A DNA stretch of 40,278 bases from Bacteroidales bacterium (GCA_016282395.1 JAEEKL010000210.1:1-40278); one strand, 5' to 3'; numbered from the stretch's first letter, positions 18,028 to 25,222 are shown. Notes: generated from the letters alone by a model not told the origin. Translations and numbers: made by a program.

Positions 18028-18981
18028 ATGGAGAATATTGAGAAATATGCAATGAAAGACACCCGTTCAGGGTTTGGAGCCGGCTTGGTGGAAGCGGCAG
18101 AGAAAAACGATAACATATTCGCACTCACGGCAGATGTCACAGGGAGCGTGAAGATGGGCGATTTCAAGGCAGCCCACCCGGAGCGTTTCATCCAATGCGG
18201 CATCGCGGAGGCCAACATGATCGGCATTTCCGCAGGTTTGGCGTTGAGCGGCAAGGTCCCGTTCGCCAGCGCGTTCGCCGGATTCATTTCCGGTCGCGTG
18301 TATGACCAAATCCGCATGACAGTAGCCTATTCGAACCTGAATGTCAAAATCGGAGCCTCGCACGCAGGCATCACCGTAGGCGAAGACGGCGCCACGCATC
18401 AGATGATGGAAGACCTCGGGCTGATGAAGATGCTGCCCAACATGGTGGTCATCAACCCCTGCGACTACAACCAAACCAAGATGGCGACCATTGCGGCGGC
18501 TGAATATTTCGGTCCGGTTTATATCCGCTTCGGAAGACCCGCTGTCCCCAACTTCACAGAGGAGAACAAGCCGTTTGTCATCGGGAAGGCTGAGGTCATG
18601 CAGGAAGGTACAGACGTGACCATTTTCGCCACCGGGCATTTGGTGTTCCCTGCCCTGCAAGCTGCTGACATGCTGCACGAACAGGGAATCAATGCTGAAG
18701 TCATCAACATCGCAACTATCAAGCCGTTAGACGAAGAGGCCATCCTGAACAGCATCCGCAAGACAGGTTGCGCTGTCACCGCCGAGGAACATTTCCTCAA
18801 CGGCGGCATGGGCGACTCCGTATGCCAATGCCTCAGCCGCAATTTCCCCGCCCCCGTTGAAATGATCGGCGTAAACGACCACTTCGGCGAAAGCGGAACC
18901 CCCGAAGAGCTGATGGCGCATTTCGGTCTGGACAAAGAACACATCGTAGAGGCCTGCAAAAAGGCTATTAGTCGTAAATAA
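18028..18981 (+). CDS. Transketolase C-terminal subunit (split transketolase)
   Basis: 317 aa, covering only the pyrimidine-binding and C-terminal domains of a thiamin-diphosphate transketolase. E61 in QCGIAEANM is the conserved glutamate that activates the cofactor. AGLALSGKVPFASAFAGF, ASHAGITVGEDGATHQMMED and the C-terminal ATIKPLDEEAIL ... TAEEHFLNGGMG are characteristic. The enzyme shuttles two-carbon units in the pentose phosphate pathway and needs the separate N-terminal PP-domain subunit. That partner is not next to it, because the upstream neighbour is on the other strand. The ECF sigma gene follows 14 nt later and may share the transcript. Confidence 0.93.
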   Translation: MENIEKYAMKDTRSGFGAGLVEAAEKNDNIFALTADVTGSVKMGDFKAAHPERFIQCGIAEANMIGISAGLALSGKVPFASAFAGFISGRVYDQIRMTVAYSNLNVKIGASHAGITVGEDGATHQMMEDLGLMKMLPNMVVINPCDYNQTKMATIAAAEYFGPVYIRFGRPAVPNFTEENKPFVIGKAEVMQEGTDVTIFATGHLVFPALQAADMLHEQGINAEVINIATIKPLDEEAILNSIRKTGCAVTAEEHFLNGGMGDSVCQCLSRNFPAPVEMIGVNDHFGESGTPEELMAHFGLDKEHIVEACKKAISRK

Positions 18982-18995
18982 CTTATACACAGCGT

Positions 18996-19556
18996 ATGCC
19001 TGAAATCACAGACGAGTTCATCTTGTCGTTGTTCAGCAATGAGAAGACCAAAGAGAAGGCCTTCGAGCTGCTTCTGAAAAAATACCAGAAGCATATCTAT
19101 TACAACGCACGCCGTATCGTGACCATCCACGAAGATGCGGATGACGTCACGCAGAACGTGTGCATCAAAATCTGGAGAAACCTTGACAGATTCCGAAGTG
19201 AATCAAGTCTTAAAACCTGGATCTCAAGGATTTGCGTCAACGAGGCATTAACCTATATTGAGAAAAAGAAAAAAATGCTGAATCTGGATGATGACGAGAG
19301 TTACACCGACTTCCTGCTAAAGACCCATGACGATTTCAGTACAGTCACGCCTAACCAAATCGAACAGTTCATGCAGGAGGAAATCGCTAAATTGCCGCCA
19401 AAGCAGCGTGCAGTGTTCACCATGCGTTATTTCGATGAAACCCCCTACGCGGAAATGTCGAAGATTTTCGACACCTCCGAAAGTGCCCTGAAAGCATCCT
19501 ATCATTTCGCCGCAGAAAAAATCAAAAAAAATATTTCCGAACGTTTAACCTTTTAA
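18996..19556 (+). CDS. ECF-family RNA polymerase sigma factor
   Basis: 186 aa. Region 2 spans about 20-88: LLKKYQKHIYYNARRI, EDADDVTQNVCIKIWRNLDR (the -10 reading, core-binding part), and FRSESSLKTWISRICVNEAL. Region 4 spans about 125-180: LPPKQRAVFTMRYFDETPYA followed by a helix-turn-helix (MSKIFDTSESALKASYHFAAEKIKK). There is no region 1 or 3, as expected for ECF sigmas. It lies 14 nt after tktC and 36 nt before a small single-TM protein, the usual position of a cognate regulator. The regulated genes are unknown. Confidence 0.95.
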   Translation: MPEITDEFILSLFSNEKTKEKAFELLLKKYQKHIYYNARRIVTIHEDADDVTQNVCIKIWRNLDRFRSESSLKTWISRICVNEALTYIEKKKKMLNLDDDESYTDFLLKTHDDFSTVTPNQIEQFMQEEIAKLPPKQRAVFTMRYFDETPYAEMSKIFDTSESALKASYHFAAEKIKKNISERLTF

Positions 19557-19592
19557 GCAATCCATAGTCATTAGCTTGTAATTTTAAACATC

Positions 19593-19925
19593 ATGTTCGA
19601 TTTAGACAATATAGAAAAAACAGAGCATTATCAAATCCCGGAAAACTATTTCGAGGAACTTCCCGGAAGAGTCATGCAAAACATCAAACATGAACAGCAA
19701 CGCAGAAAAGCCGTCATCACCTCTGCTGTTGCCGCTGTAGCATGTATTGCTGTTGCCGTTGGCGTTTTCTTCACATTGCATGTTCCGGAAAAAGGGACTG
19801 CCATCACGCAAACAGAACAGCAGGTTACCACTTCTGTTTCCGAAGAGGAAGCACTGGAGACCTTTGCCGCCGACTATTACAGTGAAGAACTGGCCATGAT
19901 GGATTATTACCAATATGCATATTAA
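19593..19925 (+). CDS. Small single-pass membrane protein, candidate anti-sigma factor
   Basis: 110 aa: a 48-residue cytoplasmic segment (FDLDNIEKTEHYQIPENYFE ... NIKHEQQRR), a transmembrane helix at about 42-63 (VITSAVAAVACIAVAVGVFF), and an acidic periplasmic tail rich in Glu and Tyr. The motif YxIPENYFEELPxRVM recurs in proteins encoded after ECF sigmas in Bacteroidota, as I recall. The size and topology fit a CnrY-like anti-sigma peptide that holds the sigma with its cytosolic part. No zinc-binding (ZAS) Cys/His motif is present. The anti-sigma role is inferred from position and topology. Confidence 0.72.
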   Translation: MFDLDNIEKTEHYQIPENYFEELPGRVMQNIKHEQQRRKAVITSAVAAVACIAVAVGVFFTLHVPEKGTAITQTEQQVTTSVSEEEALETFAADYYSEELAMMDYYQYAY

Positions 19926-19944
19926 CCTATAAAAAGTGAATATC

Positions 19945-20451
19945 ATGAAGAGACTATGGATTTTATTGCTTGTCGCGGCATTATGTGCGACAAATGTACT
20001 CTTTGCGCAGGAGAAAAATCCCAAAGCAATGATACAGGCACGGCTTGAATACATGCAGAAAAACCTGACATTGAGCGGACAAGAAAACCAGAATTTCTGG
20101 AAAGTTTACCAAGAATATCTGAATGCGGAGATGAAAACGATGGACACCTACCGCAAAAATCTTGAGAAACAGGGAATCAAATTGGGAGCACCAGGAACAA
20201 ACAAGGAAATTATCGAGAAATTAACGGACAAGCAGCTCACCTATCTCCAAGATCAAAAATTCGAGATGCGAAAGAACATGCTGAATCTTGAGACCACCTA
20301 CTACAAGAAATTCAAAGCCATCCTGAAGCCTCATACTATCCAAAGGATGTACGACTTGGAATACAAATTCAAGAAAACAATGGCCGAAAAGAAGAAAGAG
20401 GCTAAAAAAGAGGAACCTCTATTTGTGAATCCGGGGAAGAAAAAACGCTAA
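19945..20451 (+). CDS. Spy/CpxP-like periplasmic helical protein
   Basis: 168 aa from the ATG at 19945; a GTG three codons earlier is less likely. The signal peptide is MKRLWILLLVAALCATNVLFAQ. The mature part is highly charged and helical, with the layout of Spy/CpxP/CnrX-type proteins: KAMIQARLEYMQKNLTLSGQENQNFWKVYQEY, then LTDKQLTYLQDQKFEMRKNMLNLETTYYKKFKAILKPHTIQRMY. The LTxxQ-like motifs (LTLSGQE, LTDKQL) are visible. It ends in a Lys-rich tail. It closes a sigma, TM-protein, periplasmic-protein trio and is followed 6 nt later by a terminator. It could sense metal or misfolded envelope proteins. Confidence 0.8.
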   Translation: MKRLWILLLVAALCATNVLFAQEKNPKAMIQARLEYMQKNLTLSGQENQNFWKVYQEYLNAEMKTMDTYRKNLEKQGIKLGAPGTNKEIIEKLTDKQLTYLQDQKFEMRKNMLNLETTYYKKFKAILKPHTIQRMYDLEYKFKKTMAEKKKEAKKEEPLFVNPGKKKR

Positions 20452-20457
20452 AAAAAG

Positions 20458-20479
20458 AGTGCCGAAAGGCACTTTTTTT
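20458..20479 (+). terminator. Rho-independent terminator after the sigma/Spy-like operon
   Basis: AGTGCC-GAAA-GGCACT stem-loop with a GAAA tetraloop (20458-20473) followed by seven T (20473-20479). It begins 7 nt after the stop codon. Confidence 0.92.
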
Positions 20480-20480
20480 G

Positions 20481-20488
20481 TATCTTTG
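20481..20488 (+). promoter_or_regulatory. -7 promoter box of crotonase, abutting the terminator
   Basis: TATCTTTGCCCC begins one base after the T-run. The ATG at 20511 is 22 nt downstream. It rules out the longer reading frame starting at 20478. Confidence 0.75.
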
Positions 20489-20510
20489 CCCCACTTTTAA
20501 ATTCAAAAGA

Positions 20511-21290
20511 ATGACAAATTACAATTTCCTGAAAATAAGCGTGTCAGATGCAATATGCATCCTTACCATTTCCGCCCCAAAATCGCTTAACGCCTTAAAC
20601 TCCAGTCTCTTGAAAGAGATGGATGATTTCCTGTCGAATCTTGACAAAGACACCCGTGTGCTGATTATCACCGGCGACGGCGAGAAATCCTTTGTTGCAG
20701 GCGCCGACATTTCGGAGATGCAACCGCTGAACGCAGAGGAAGGCGAACGTTTCGGCGCTGCCGGCGCAAAGGTGTTTCGCAAAATTGAGACCTTGCCAAT
20801 CCCTGTCATCGCAGCGGTGAATGGGTTTGCATTGGGCGGCGGTTGCGAATTAGCGCTGGCCTGTGACATCCGGCTTGCCTCCAACCGTGCCAAATTCGGT
20901 CAACCCGAAGTCGGTTTAGGCATCATTCCCGGTTTTTCCGGAACTTACCGCTTGGCCAAAATCGCCGGCATGGGAGTTGCCAAGGAGCTGATTTTCTCCG
21001 GCCGCGCCATCAAGGCTGACGAAGCGCTGCGCATCGGATTGGTCAACGCTGTCTATGAACCCGAACAGCTTTTGGAGGAGGCTATGACTCTCGCCAAACG
21101 CATCGCCAAAAACGCGCCCATTGCAGTTCGTTATGCCAAAGAATGCATCAATGAAGAGTATGACCTGCCCGCTGACGAAGCTATCGCTTTCGAAAGCCGC
21201 ATATTCGGAAAATGTTTCGACACCAAGGACCAGAAAGCCGGCATGACCGCCTTCCTCACCAAGCAGGAGGCCCACTTCAATAACGAATAA
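20511..21290 (+). CDS. crt: Enoyl-CoA hydratase / crotonase
   Basis: 259 aa, family-typical length. It hydrates crotonyl-CoA to 3-hydroxybutyryl-CoA, or the reverse dehydration in butyrate formation. The oxyanion-hole segments are VAGADI (residues 62-67) and FALGGG (106-111). The two catalytic glutamates are E113 in GGGCELALACD and E133 in FGQPEVGLGIIPG. The C-terminal helix KAGMTAFLTKQEAHF is usual. The start is set at the ATG at 20511 because a promoter box lies between it and the earlier TTG. It is followed 33 nt later by hbd, the next enzyme of the same pathway. No thiolase or butyryl-CoA dehydrogenase is in the window. Confidence 0.93.
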   Translation: MTNYNFLKISVSDAICILTISAPKSLNALNSSLLKEMDDFLSNLDKDTRVLIITGDGEKSFVAGADISEMQPLNAEEGERFGAAGAKVFRKIETLPIPVIAAVNGFALGGGCELALACDIRLASNRAKFGQPEVGLGIIPGFSGTYRLAKIAGMGVAKELIFSGRAIKADEALRIGLVNAVYEPEQLLEEAMTLAKRIAKNAPIAVRYAKECINEEYDLPADEAIAFESRIFGKCFDTKDQKAGMTAFLTKQEAHFNNE

Positions 21291-21323
21291 TTATTTATCA
21301 TTCAATAACTTAAATACTTTATT

Positions 21324-22160
21324 ATGAAAATTTGTGTTATAGGAACAGGTACTATGGCCAAAGGTATTGTCAAGGCTTTCGCCGCCAAGATGCCCGTGGT
21401 CATGAAGAGCAGAACCCAAGCCAGCCTTGACAAGGCCATGGGTTCCATTTCAAAGTCTTACGCCAAACTCGTGGAAAAAGGCAAAATCACCGAAGATGCT
21501 ATGAACGCCATCCTCGGCAACATCACAACCACCACAGACTATGCCACCTTCGCTGATGCCGACCTCGTGATTGAGGCCGCCGTGGAGGATATGCAACTGA
21601 AGAAAGACGTCTTCATGGAATTGGACAAAATCTGCAAACCAGAGACGATTTTCGCCACCAACTCCTCCTCTTTGTCCATCACGGAGATTGCCGCTTGCAC
21701 GAGCCGTCCGGCACAGTTTATCGGCTGCCACTTCTTCAACCCCGCCGACCGCATGGCGTTGGTAGAGGTCATCAAGGGTCAGCTCACCTCCGACGAAACC
21801 GCTAAGTGCATCGTCGATTTGACCACGGAGATTGGCAAGACCCCAGTTCCAGTGAACGAAGCTCCCGGATTCGTTGTCAATCGCATCCTCATCCCGATGA
21901 TCAACGAAGCTGTTGGCATTTTAGCTGACGGCATCGCTTCCGCCGAAGACATCGACAAGTGCATGATGCTCGGTGCAAACCACCCCATGGGTCCGCTCGC
22001 ATTGGCCGACCTCATCGGCAACGATGTGAACTTAGCCATCATGGAAGTGCTCTACAAAGAGTTCGGCGATCCTAAATATCGTCCTCACCCGCTGTTGCGC
22101 AAGATGGTCCGCGCCGGACTGCTTGGCAGAAAGACTGGCGAAGGCTTCTACAAATACTAA
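21324..22160 (+). CDS. hbd: 3-hydroxybutyryl-CoA dehydrogenase
   Basis: 278 aa. The N-terminal Rossmann motif is [12 protein letters not shown] (GxGxxxxG). The active-site region has [10 protein letters not shown], then [17 protein letters not shown] with the catalytic His, and later [17 protein letters not shown]. The C-terminal domain has [19 protein letters not shown] and the terminal GEGFYKY. It interconverts acetoacetyl-CoA and 3-hydroxybutyryl-CoA with NAD(P)H. It pairs with crotonase upstream, which points to butyrate/crotonyl-CoA metabolism. Kce at the right end of the window can supply precursors from lysine. The 3' flank carries an unusual nested inverted repeat. Confidence 0.95.
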   Translation: MKICVIGTGTMAKGIVKAFAAKMPVVMKSRTQASLDKAMGSISKSYAKLVEKGKITEDAMNAILGNITTTTDYATFADADLVIEAAVEDMQLKKDVFMELDKICKPETIFATNSSSLSITEIAACTSRPAQFIGCHFFNPADRMALVEVIKGQLTSDETAKCIVDLTTEIGKTPVPVNEAPGFVVNRILIPMINEAVGILADGIASAEDIDKCMMLGANHPMGPLALADLIGNDVNLAIMEVLYKEFGDPKYRPHPLLRKMVRAGLLGRKTGEGFYKY

Positions 22161-22188
22161 TCGAGAAAGTGTGTCGCATTATATAGGG

Positions 22189-22265
22189 ATTGTTGGCTAA
22201 TTCTTTTCTTATGATCTCAGTGGTAACATTTGTCCACTGACATCATCTATCTGGAAGCCAACAAT
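22189..22265 (+). repeat. Nested 77-nt inverted repeat downstream of hbd
   Basis: Three nested arms pair across one centre: ATTGTTGGCT (22189-22198) with AGCCAACAAT (22256-22265); ATGAT (22211-22215) with ATCAT (22242-22246); and CAGTGG (22218-22223) with CCACTG (22234-22239). The loop is 10 nt. All 21 pairs are Watson-Crick. There is no T-run beside it. It could be a structured 3' UTR, a MITE-like remnant or a protein-binding site. Confidence 0.8.
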
Positions 22266-22330
22266 GTTAATAACCGCCTGTTTTTTGTTGACAACCGTCA
22301 GATTTCTGTACTTTTACACATAGTTGATCG

Positions 22331-22359
22331 GGAGTTCTCACCAGAGGACTCCTTTTTTT
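22331..22359 (+). terminator. Rho-independent terminator (plus strand)
   Basis: GGAGTTCTC-ACCA-GAGGACTCC (22331-22352) forms a 9-bp stem with one T-G pair and a 4-nt loop, followed by seven T. It lies 170 nt after hbd and may end the crt-hbd transcript. It could instead be an end of the decayed insertion sequence next to it. Confidence 0.75.
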
Positions 22360-22378
22360 GACTGTTCGGGGCACCCTG

Positions 22379-22715
22379 TCAGGCCGCTTCTGCCTGCTGT
22401 CCCTCCAGCAGCCGCTCCGCCAGTCGCACCGCGTTGGCAGTGTGGATTCCGAAGAAGATGTACTGGATCTCCGTCTCCTTCTTCCTCGCCTTGATCTTCC
22501 GCATTGAGGCAATGCTCCTTCTGCGTTCCGAAAAACCCTTCCATTGTTATGGCTCTCACCCTCGCAAGTTCCTATCTCACAAAGCTTTTCTCTTTTGCAG
22601 TCTGCGATGGGCGGCCGCGTTTGACAAAGGAGGTCTGGATGCCGTTCTCCTCGCAGAAGTCCCGGTTGGCCATCCCCGCGTAGCCTGTGTCGCCGCCTAT
22701 CTGAGTAAACAGCTG
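22379..22715 (-). pseudogene. Transposase remnant (C-terminal part, DDE type), stop codon and frameshift
   Basis: Reading the minus strand in three pieces restores one transposase C terminus. First comes IGGDTGYAGMANRDFCEENG, with QTSFVKRGRPSQTAKEKSFVR, then an in-frame TAG. The next piece is ELARVRAITMEGFFGTQKEH. After a frameshift it reads MRKIKARKKETEIQYIFFGI and HTANAVRLAERLLEGQQAEAA to a TGA. This looks like the end of an IS1182/IS5-like DDE transposase, with the EGxFGxxKE catalytic-glutamate region near the break. The N-terminal two thirds are missing, so it cannot move. It abuts a broken leucine-rich-repeat gene. Confidence 0.85.
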
Positions 22716-23349
22716 TTTTGTTTACGAGAATGAAATTATCAAAACTAAAAAGAATGCTATCTACGAGTTTTCTCTTGAAATACTCGTTACAGAAACGGTC
22801 GATGACATTGTAGTATCCCTCTTTCCCGTTCCATATACGAAACATGGTCTGCTCTTTGTTAATAGGATCTACCATATAGTAGATATTCTTCAACTCCTCC
22901 AAAGTGTATTCTCGCTCATATCTAAACTGCGATGTTGGAATCAGCCACGATTCCTCTTGTTCTGGTATAAATTCACGTCCTAAGTAAGGAACTGTTTCTC
23001 CGACCTTGAATAGTGTACCTGCTTTATCGAAAAAATAAGGGTTGCCTGCTGTTTTTGGGGAAGACAATTGTGTGTAAGTTATTGCAGTGGGCGAATGCTT
23101 AATCGCCAATAACCTTGACATGCTCAGGAAGCGTGATTTTCCATAAGTTCTCAAAACTTTCAAAAACTCTATTCCCGATTATTTTGACCGTAGAATGGAT
23201 GACAATTTTTTTGACTGGTTTGTAATATACCAGTGTACCCAAGTCCGATGACAATAACGCATCGCCACGCCAAACAAAGTCTGTTCGGAATGTGCCTCCA
23301 GCCAATTTGCGAAATCTCCATCGTTAATATCATAAATGTTTGTTTGCAT
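22716..23349 (-). pseudogene. Broken BspA-type leucine-rich-repeat (LRR_5) protein gene
   Basis: From the ATG at 23349 the minus strand encodes MQTNIYDINDGDFANWLEAH and then changes frame. It next gives SSDLGTLVYYKPVKKIVIHS and IIGNRVFESFENLWKITLPE with HVKVIGD, a TAA, and then AFAHCNNLHTIVFPKN. That is the LRR_5/BspA repeat pattern (xxAFxxCxxLxxIxxPxxVxxI). A further frameshift leads to a tail with EQEESWLIPTSQFRYEREYT and ending DNFILVNKTAV, which meets the transposase remnant. At least two frameshifts and one stop show it is dead. BspA-like proteins are usually surface-exposed adhesins. Confidence 0.75.
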
Positions 23350-23426
23350 AAACCATTATTAATATTACAATGACACAAAACTTTTGAAAAAAGCTTTAAT
23401 TTCTCCTTTTTCAACCATCCATCACC

Positions 23427-23462
23427 TCATCGGCATTCATTGACCATTCATCGCTCTTTCAT
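23427..23462 (-). repeat. Short-period ATGA array (about 11 nt) after the HsdR-N-like gene
   Basis: On the minus strand, ATGA recurs at spacings of 11, 11 and 10 nt, starting with the stop-codon region of the upstream gene: ATGAAAGAGCG, ATGAATGGTCA, ATGAATGCCG, ATGAGG. It is looser than the 8-nt arrays elsewhere. Confidence 0.5.
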
Positions 23463-23878
23463 TGTCCATTCTTCGCCTCACCGTGAATCTCCCCGCTCCC
23501 GAAATCAATCTCAAACACCTTCTGTTCCACCCCGTTCGTTACGCACAGCAGAGGTGCCTTCAGGATGCTGTTGTAACGACCGGCCTGCTCTACCACCTGC
23601 TGCGTGAGCTTCACGTGCGGGGCCTTGCACTCGACCACCATATACGGCTGCAACTCGTCATCGAAGACCACCAAATCGTAACGCTGGGTCATCCCGTTGA
23701 CCGTCACCGCGTGTTCGACCGAAAGGTGCGACAACGGAAACCCCTTGACATTCAACAGGTAAAGGATGAAAACCTGTCGCACGTGCTCCTCGGGCGTCAT
23801 AACCACCCATTTCTGCCGCACAGGATCGAAAACCTCCTGCTGCGAGCCATTTTCCCGTATTTTAAGGGTATTTGCCAT
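23459..23878 (-). CDS. Orphan HsdR N-terminal-like (HSDR_N_2) PD-(D/E)XK-fold protein
   Basis: 139 aa, a complete small protein rather than a fragment. It begins MANTLKIRENGSQQEVFDPV, then TPEEHVRQVFILYLLNVKGF, then the nuclease-like core RYDLVVFDDELQPYMVVECK, in which D68, E83 and K85 fit the D-xn-ExK triad. QQVVEQAGRYN supplies the conserved Gln region. The type I restriction N-terminal domain family contains many such stand-alone Bacteroidota proteins of unknown role. No hsdM, hsdS or helicase part is nearby. Two hairpins of a possible interspersed repeat lie in its 5' flank. It could be a defence relic or a housekeeping nuclease; I cannot tell which. Confidence 0.8.
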   Translation of the reverse strand: MANTLKIRENGSQQEVFDPVRQKWVVMTPEEHVRQVFILYLLNVKGFPLSHLSVEHAVTVNGMTQRYDLVVFDDELQPYMVVECKAPHVKLTQQVVEQAGRYNSILKAPLLCVTNGVEQKVFEIDFGSGEIHGEAKNGQ

Positions 23879-23909
23879 GTTTTTTTGTTGATCGTTGATG
23901 TATTGTATC

Positions 23910-23976
23910 GCCCCTGTCGGGGCTTTGGGGAAAAAGGAACGGCTTCCTGCTACCGAGCTTTTGTCCCTGTCGGGAC
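23910..23976 (-). repeat. Hairpin pair of a possible REP-like interspersed element
   Basis: Two small hairpins share the same loop but have covarying stems. On the minus strand they are GTCCC-GACA-GGGAC (23963-23976) and GCCCC-GACA-GGGGC (23910-23923). Between them lies AAAAGCTCGGTAGCAGGAAG and a C/T-rich part. From memory, comparable hairpin-plus-CGGTAG elements are dispersed in Bacteroidota genomes. Only one copy is in this window. Confidence 0.55.
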
Positions 23977-23977
23977 A

Positions 23978-24026
23978 TGTTCGCTGTTACCTTTTCACCA
24001 TTCCCTGTTATCTATTGCCTGTTGCC
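23978..24026 (-). repeat. Seven-unit heptamer array after nspC
   Basis: Immediately after the nspC stop, the minus strand reads GGCAACA, GGCAATA, GATAACA, GGGAATG, GTGAAAA, GGTAACA, GCGAACA. That is seven consecutive 7-nt units with consensus GGnAACA. Together with the adjacent hairpins it fills the spacer to the next gene. Confidence 0.75.
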
Positions 24027-24029
24027 TAA

Positions 24030-25184
24030 CTATCCCAATTTCGCCTTGTACGAGGCATAATCTCCCGGTTGCGCGAGCATCTCGAACTGGCCGTCCTGAT
24101 GGACGACTCCGATGGCGGGATGCGCCACCCCGTTGAAGAAGGTGGTTTTCACCATCGTGTAGTGGATCATGTCATCGAAGACGATGCGGTCGCCGACCTC
24201 CAACGGCTCGGGGAAGGCGAAGTCGCCCATGCCGATGAAATCGCCGGCCAAGCAGGAACAGCCGCCTAAGCGATAGACGTACTTGCTGTCTTCGTCGGGT
24301 TCGGTGGCGCCGAGCACCGTCGGTTTGTAGGGCATCTCCAAGCAGTCGGGCATGTGGCAGGCGAAGGAGACGTTGAGCATCGCGATTTTGATGCCTTTGT
24401 TCTCCACGATGTCCTCCACGGTGGAGGTGAGCACGCCGGTCTGCCAGCCCACGGCCTCGCCCGGCTCAAGAATCACCTCCTCTAAGTTCGGGTAACGGCT
24501 GCGGAAGTCTTGCAGCAACCTAATGAGGTGTGGGATGTCGTAGTCGGCGCGGGTGATGTGATGCCCGCCGCCCATATTGAACCATTTACACTGTTTGATG
24601 AGGTCGGAGAACTTCTCCTCCGTGGCCTTCAGACAGCGTTCGAGGGCGTAGCTGTCGTTCTCGCAGAGCACGTGGAAGTGCAGGCCCTCGATGCCTTCGG
24701 GCAGGGTGTCGGGCATGTCGTCGCGCAGGATGCCCAAACGCGAGCCCGGCACAGCGGGGTTGTAAAGGACAGTCTCGATTTCCGAATATTCGGGGTTGAT
24801 GCGCAGTCCGAGCGAGACCTTTTTTGGAAAGGCGGCGGCCTGCCCGCGGAACCGCTCATACTGTCCCAACGAATTGAACGTCAGGTGACTGCTGTACATG
24901 AGCAGCTGCTCGAAGTCGTTGTCGGTATAGACGGGCGCGTAGGTGTGCGCCTCGCAGCCCATCTCCTCGGCGATGAGCCGCGCCTCGTTCACGGAGCTGG
25001 CGGTGGCGCCGCTCAACCACTCGTTGATGAGCGGGAACGACGGCCAGAAAGCGTAGCCTTTCAAGGCGCATATAATCTTCACGCCGGCTTCTTTCTGCAC
25101 AAGATCCAGCAGTTGCAGGTTTGCTAACAAAGCCTCCTCGGAGAGGATGTAGCAGGGGGAGGGGAGGGAGTCGTATTGGTTCAT
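24030..25184 (-). CDS. nspC: Carboxynorspermidine/carboxyspermidine decarboxylase
   Basis: 384 aa from the ATG at 25184. An earlier TTG lies inside a tandem repeat and is rejected. It is a fold-III PLP decarboxylase of the alanine-racemase barrel type. The PLP lysine is K42 in CALKGYA. GLHFHVLCEND, FNMGGGHHITRADYD, EPGEAVGWQTG (phosphate/PLP site) and GGCSCLAGDF (catalytic Cys region) are typical of NspC. It makes norspermidine or spermidine from the carboxy form in the aspartate-semialdehyde-dependent polyamine route common in Bacteroidota. The partner dehydrogenase gene is not in the window. It follows the mini-GldL gene by 59 nt. Confidence 0.95.
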   Translation of the reverse strand: MNQYDSLPSPCYILSEEALLANLQLLDLVQKEAGVKIICALKGYAFWPSFPLINEWLSGATASSVNEARLIAEEMGCEAHTYAPVYTDNDFEQLLMYSSHLTFNSLGQYERFRGQAAAFPKKVSLGLRINPEYSEIETVLYNPAVPGSRLGILRDDMPDTLPEGIEGLHFHVLCENDSYALERCLKATEEKFSDLIKQCKWFNMGGGHHITRADYDIPHLIRLLQDFRSRYPNLEEVILEPGEAVGWQTGVLTSTVEDIVENKGIKIAMLNVSFACHMPDCLEMPYKPTVLGATEPDEDSKYVYRLGGCSCLAGDFIGMGDFAFPEPLEVGDRIVFDDMIHYTMVKTTFFNGVAHPAIGVVHQDGQFEMLAQPGDYASYKAKLG

Positions 25185-25187
25185 AGT

Positions 25188-25222
25188 TTCAAGATTCAAG
25201 TTTCAAGATTCAAGTTTCAGGT
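25188..25222 (-). repeat. Heptamer array [A/T]CTTGAA directly upstream of nspC
   Basis: The plus strand reads TTCAAGA, TTCAAGT, TTCAAGA, TTCAAGT, TTCAGGT: five 7-nt units ending 4 nt before the nspC ATG. Alternate units are identical, so a 14-nt period is also visible. The array occupies the position where a ribosome binding site would be. Confidence 0.85.

Noticed and set aside
22267..23163. 298-aa minus-strand open frame
   Set aside because: It is a chance fusion across two pseudogenes. Its N-terminal part is in the LRR tail frame and its C-terminal part is an out-of-frame reading of the transposase remnant.
24510..25127. 205-aa plus-strand open frame opposite nspC
   Set aside because: Antisense of nspC in a locally GC-rich stretch; no motif or promoter.
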